Part shown: in pieces, positions 41,205 through 43,716 of the stretch
Layout of the letters: every line of letters starts with the position of its first letter
Numbering within the stretch: the stretch's first letter is position 1
DNA from: Bacteroidota bacterium
GTDB lineage: Bacteria > Bacteroidota > Bacteroidia > Flavobacteriales > Flavobacteriaceae
Length of the DNA: 43,716 bases
Reading direction: 5' to 3'
Assembly: GCA_023446155.1 (NCBI GenBank)
Contig: JAEXIT010000014.1
Coordinates: 1-43,716 of the forward strand
The notes under the pieces: model-generated
The model's input: the letters and a program-made list of their open reading frames with translations, nothing else
Database searches by the model: none
Told to the model about the DNA's origin: nothing
Translations under genes and position numbers: made by a program

Positions 41205-43716
41205 ATGAGAAATAATTACCTGTTATTGTTATTATTTTGCATTTTCTCGGTCAATATGTTTGCGCAAGCTCCTGGTTGTGCGAACGTTCACGGGGGAGAT
41301 GTGAATGGTAATCCCGTAGCTCCGATATGTAATCCGGGGGAATGTAGGGATCTTACAGCAACATTTTTACAAACCGGAGGGACGAATACCTATTCGGTTA
41401 CCCCGGTAACTTATGCCCCGCCATTTCCGTTTACCGGCGGAACGGCAGTATCTGTAAATACGGATGACGTTTGGTCGAATGCCATTTCACTTCCTTTTAA
41501 GTTTTGTTATTTCGGAGTAAATTACACAACTTGTTATATAGGATCGAATGGTATTATTTCATTTAATCCTCAGACAGCTGGGGCATTTTGTGATTATGCG
41601 ATTCCAAACGCGACGCTCCCAACTACATCAGCCGGGATGCACCGCAATGCCATAATGTTGTATCAGGATATTGATCCAAGATTTGCGCGACCTGCTAACC
41701 AACCACAAATTTCTGTTAATTATCAGGTATTGGGATCGTATCCTTGTCGATCACTTGTCGTGAATTTTACGAATGTACCTTATTATAGTAGTGGAAACGA
41801 TAGTCATGTTGACAATACGTTTCAAATCGTTTTATATGAAACTACAAATGCTATTGAGTTTTATGTAAAAGCAAGACCAAATCCAAGTCCTACAGTTTCT
41901 TCGCCTATTAATGGTGGAAGAGTAGTGTTGGGAATTCAGAATGCAGCTGGAACGGTAGGATTTACACCTACTGGCAGAAATACAGGAACCTGGACAGTTA
42001 CGACTCCGGAAGCATGGCGTTTTACTCCATCGGGACCGTCTAATGTAACATTCCAATGGTTGGATGCAGCAGGAACACCTATTAGTAGTAATACTTCGGT
42101 AACCGTTTGTCCTACCGCCAATACTTTTTATACTGCCGAAGCAACTTATACGGCTTGTGATGGAACAAAAACAATTGTACGTGACAATGTACAGGTGAGC
42201 GTTAGTGACTTTGATATTAATGAGCCGAATGATTTGAATAAATGTCCGGACGATCCGAGTTGTTGGGATTTATCACCCAATACGGCTGTCGTTTTAGGGA
42301 CTTTAAACCCTGCGGATTATATCGCAACCTATTATCCGACTCAGGCGGATGCCGAAAATGAGTTTAACTGGATCAATGATCCAACGTGTTATAATCCGGT
42401 TGCCGGAAATAACTTCGTATATGTAAGAGTGAATGATCCGAATTCAAACTGTTTTAAAATTAAAGAATTCGAATTGATTCGCGGTGGGGCAACGCCTCCT
42501 GCATTTACACAAATTGGACCACTTTGTTTAAATACACCACCACCAACTTTACCAACGACTTCCAATGATGGTATTACAGGATCATGGAGTCCGCTAACGG
42601 TAAGTACCAGTTCGGTGGGAACAACAACTTATACTTTTACACCGGATCCTGCACAATGTGCAAGTACCACTACAATGGATATTCAGGTGATTGCAGAGCC
42701 TACGGCAAGTATTACCGGAACGTCTATCTGTGAAAACACTTCAGGTACGCTTACCGTTACTGGTACGCCTAATGCTTCTGTAGATTATACAGTAGGAGGA
42801 AGTACTACACCGGTAACCATTACATTAGATGCTTCAGGATCGGCTACCATTACAACGGGAGTTTTAACTGCTACGACGACTTATACTTTAGTAAGTGTTA
42901 CTTCAGCAGGAACAACACCTTGTACGAAAACGTTAAACGCTTCGGCTACCGTAACGGTTATTCCGTTACCAACAGCTACTATTAGCGGAACGACTACGAT
43001 CTGTACCAACCAGACTGCTGTTATCAGCTTCACGGGTACACCAGGTGCAACGGTAAATTACGATGTTGATGGATCAGCAGGAACGATTACATTAGACGCA
43101 TCCGGAAACGGATCGGTAACAACACCGCCGTTAACAGTTAACAGTACTTATACATTAGTAGATGTAACCACAAATGGTACTACTCCACAATGTACTCAGC
43201 CTGTAACGGGAAGTGCTACTGTAACGATTGCAGCACAACCAACAGCAACTATTGGAACTGATGCAACAATCTGTTCCGGTGCTACGGCTACATTAACATT
43301 TAATGGTACACCAAATACAATTGTTACCTATAATAATGGTACAGCAAATACAACGGTAACTTTGGATGCTTCCGGAGATGCAACGGTAACGGTTGGGCCG
43401 TTAACCGCTACGACAACCTATAGTTTGGTAAGCGTAAGTACTCAGGGAACGTCTCCTTGTGTTGAGCCATTAACAGGAAGTACTACGATTACAGTAAACC
43501 CATTACCAACGGCAACGATTAGTGCTCCTGCGTTAATTTGTTCAGGTGATACGGCAGTGGTGACCTTTACAGGGCCTGCAAATGCTACGGTTACTTATAG
43601 TGATGGAACGGCTACTGCAACAATTATTTTAGATGCTTCCGGAAATGGAAGTATTACGACTCCGGTATTAACAGCACCGGCTACATATACCTTAGTAAAT
43701 GTAGCGGTTGCAGGAC
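41205..43716 (+). CDS. Large secreted repeat protein, 5' part (right end outside window)
   Basis: The frame starts at ATG 41205 and stays open to the window edge (837 codons), so the gene is truncated by the window, not broken. A signal peptide ends near residue 22 (NMFAQ-APGC). Residues about 25-265 form a beta-sandwich-like domain with FCYFGVNYTTCYIGSNGIISFN, seen in Flavobacterial surface proteins, then several Ig/PKD-like segments (about 275-495). From residue 499, repeats of 89-90 residues begin. Proteins of this type usually end in a gliding-associated (T9SS type B) sorting domain, so an adhesin or surface matrix role is likely; the C-terminus is not in view. Confidence 0.85.
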   Translation, partial: MRNNYLLLLLFCIFSVNMFAQAPGCANVHGGDVNGNPVAPICNPGECRDLTATFLQTGGTNTYSVTPVTYAPPFPFTGGTAVSVNTDDVWSNAISLPFKFCYFGVNYTTCYIGSNGIISFNPQTAGAFCDYAIPNATLPTTSAGMHRNAIMLYQDIDPRFARPANQPQISVNYQVLGSYPCRSLVVNFTNVPYYSSGNDSHVDNTFQIVLYETTNAIEFYVKARPNPSPTVSSPINGGRVVLGIQNAAGTVGFTPTGRNTGTWTVTTPEAWRFTPSGPSNVTFQWLDAAGTPISSNTSVTVCPTANTFYTAEATYTACDGTKTIVRDNVQVSVSDFDINEPNDLNKCPDDPSCWDLSPNTAVVLGTLNPADYIATYYPTQADAENEFNWINDPTCYNPVAGNNFVYVRVNDPNSNCFKIKEFELIRGGATPPAFTQIGPLCLNTPPPTLPTTSNDGITGSWSPLTVSTSSVGTTTYTFTPDPAQCASTTTMDIQVIAEPTASITGTSICENTSGTLTVTGTPNASVDYTVGGSTTPVTITLDASGSATITTGVLTATTTYTLVSVTSAGTTPCTKTLNASATVTVIPLPTATISGTTTICTNQTAVISFTGTPGATVNYDVDGSAGTITLDASGNGSVTTPPLTVNSTYTLVDVTTNGTTPQCTQPVTGSATVTIAAQPTATIGTDATICSGATATLTFNGTPNTIVTYNNGTANTTVTLDASGDATVTVGPLTATTTYSLVSVSTQGTSPCVEPLTGSTTITVNPLPTATISAPALICSGDTAVVTFTGPANATVTYSDGTATATIILDASGNGSITTPVLTAPATYTLVNVAVAG
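42699..43716 (+). repeat. Tandem 89-90 residue Ig-like repeats
   Basis: Repeat units start at 42699, 42969, 43239 and 43506 (spacings 270, 270 and 267 bases); the fourth continues past the window. Each starts P-T-A-(S/T)-I and contains a conserved cysteine, TLDASG, a TTYTLV-type strand and a second cysteine before the next unit, probably a disulfide across each Ig-like fold. Confidence 0.92.

Noticed and set aside
41832..42121. Two minus-strand frames inside the large repeat protein gene
   Set aside because: Antisense to a continuous coding frame with signal peptide and repeats.

Overview
The window looks like chromosomal DNA of a Flavobacterium-like member of the Flavobacteriaceae (phylum Bacteroidota). 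The evidence is a type IX secretion (T9SS) C-terminal sorting domain, DUF4293 next to rho, tandem DUF4377 domains, an arginine operon built around the Bacteroidota-type N-acylornithine carbamoyltransferase, promoters of the TAnnTTTG type and the absence of obvious Shine-Dalgarno sequences. No rRNA, tRNA, CRISPR array or transposase was seen.

Layout. 1-3249: clpB (minus) and a divergent bacilliredoxin-like ytxJ. 3253-11306: a compact eight-gene minus-strand operon, in transcription order GNAT acyltransferase, argG, argC, argD, N-acylornithine carbamoyltransferase, argB, argE-type deacylase, argH. Together these cover arginine synthesis from glutamate. The carbamoyltransferase has Ser at the position that decides acetyl versus succinyl specificity, so the pathway probably uses N-succinylated intermediates. 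11307-11810: a regulatory gap with two inverted repeats, a GC-rich hairpin and an ATG-less open frame. 11811-13650: an AT-rich, probably acquired type II restriction-modification pair (ApaLI-family nuclease and an N6-adenine-type methyltransferase).

13953-17622: a T9SS-secreted amidase, a beta-propeller protein and a lipoprotein. 17731-20400: fahA and glyA, divergent, with interleaved promoters. 20736-26731: small accessory genes: two VOC proteins, a Crp-like regulator, an AhpD-like protein, a GNAT, a retropepsin-like protein with two DTG motifs, a DUF4377 lipoprotein and a HAD phosphatase. 26816-31543: lpdA, an ABC exporter translationally coupled to truA, and a YfcE-like phosphodiesterase. 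31545-34255: a two-component operon (NarL-type regulator, 92-aa unknown protein, TPR histidine kinase). 34448-40381: housekeeping genes: DUF4293, rho with a long disordered insertion, lgt, yidD, cysS, folE. 40549-43716: a small secreted protein and the 5' part of a very large secreted repeat protein that runs off the right edge.

Most convergent or tail-to-tail junctions carry clear hairpin terminators. A palindrome family (CCTGACAGG core) recurs at least twice in such positions. The observations most worth following up are the succinyl-arginine prediction with its four-cysteine acyltransferase, the inverted repeats upstream of that operon, the palindrome in front of the Crp-like regulator's operon, and the unknown small protein inside the two-component operon.
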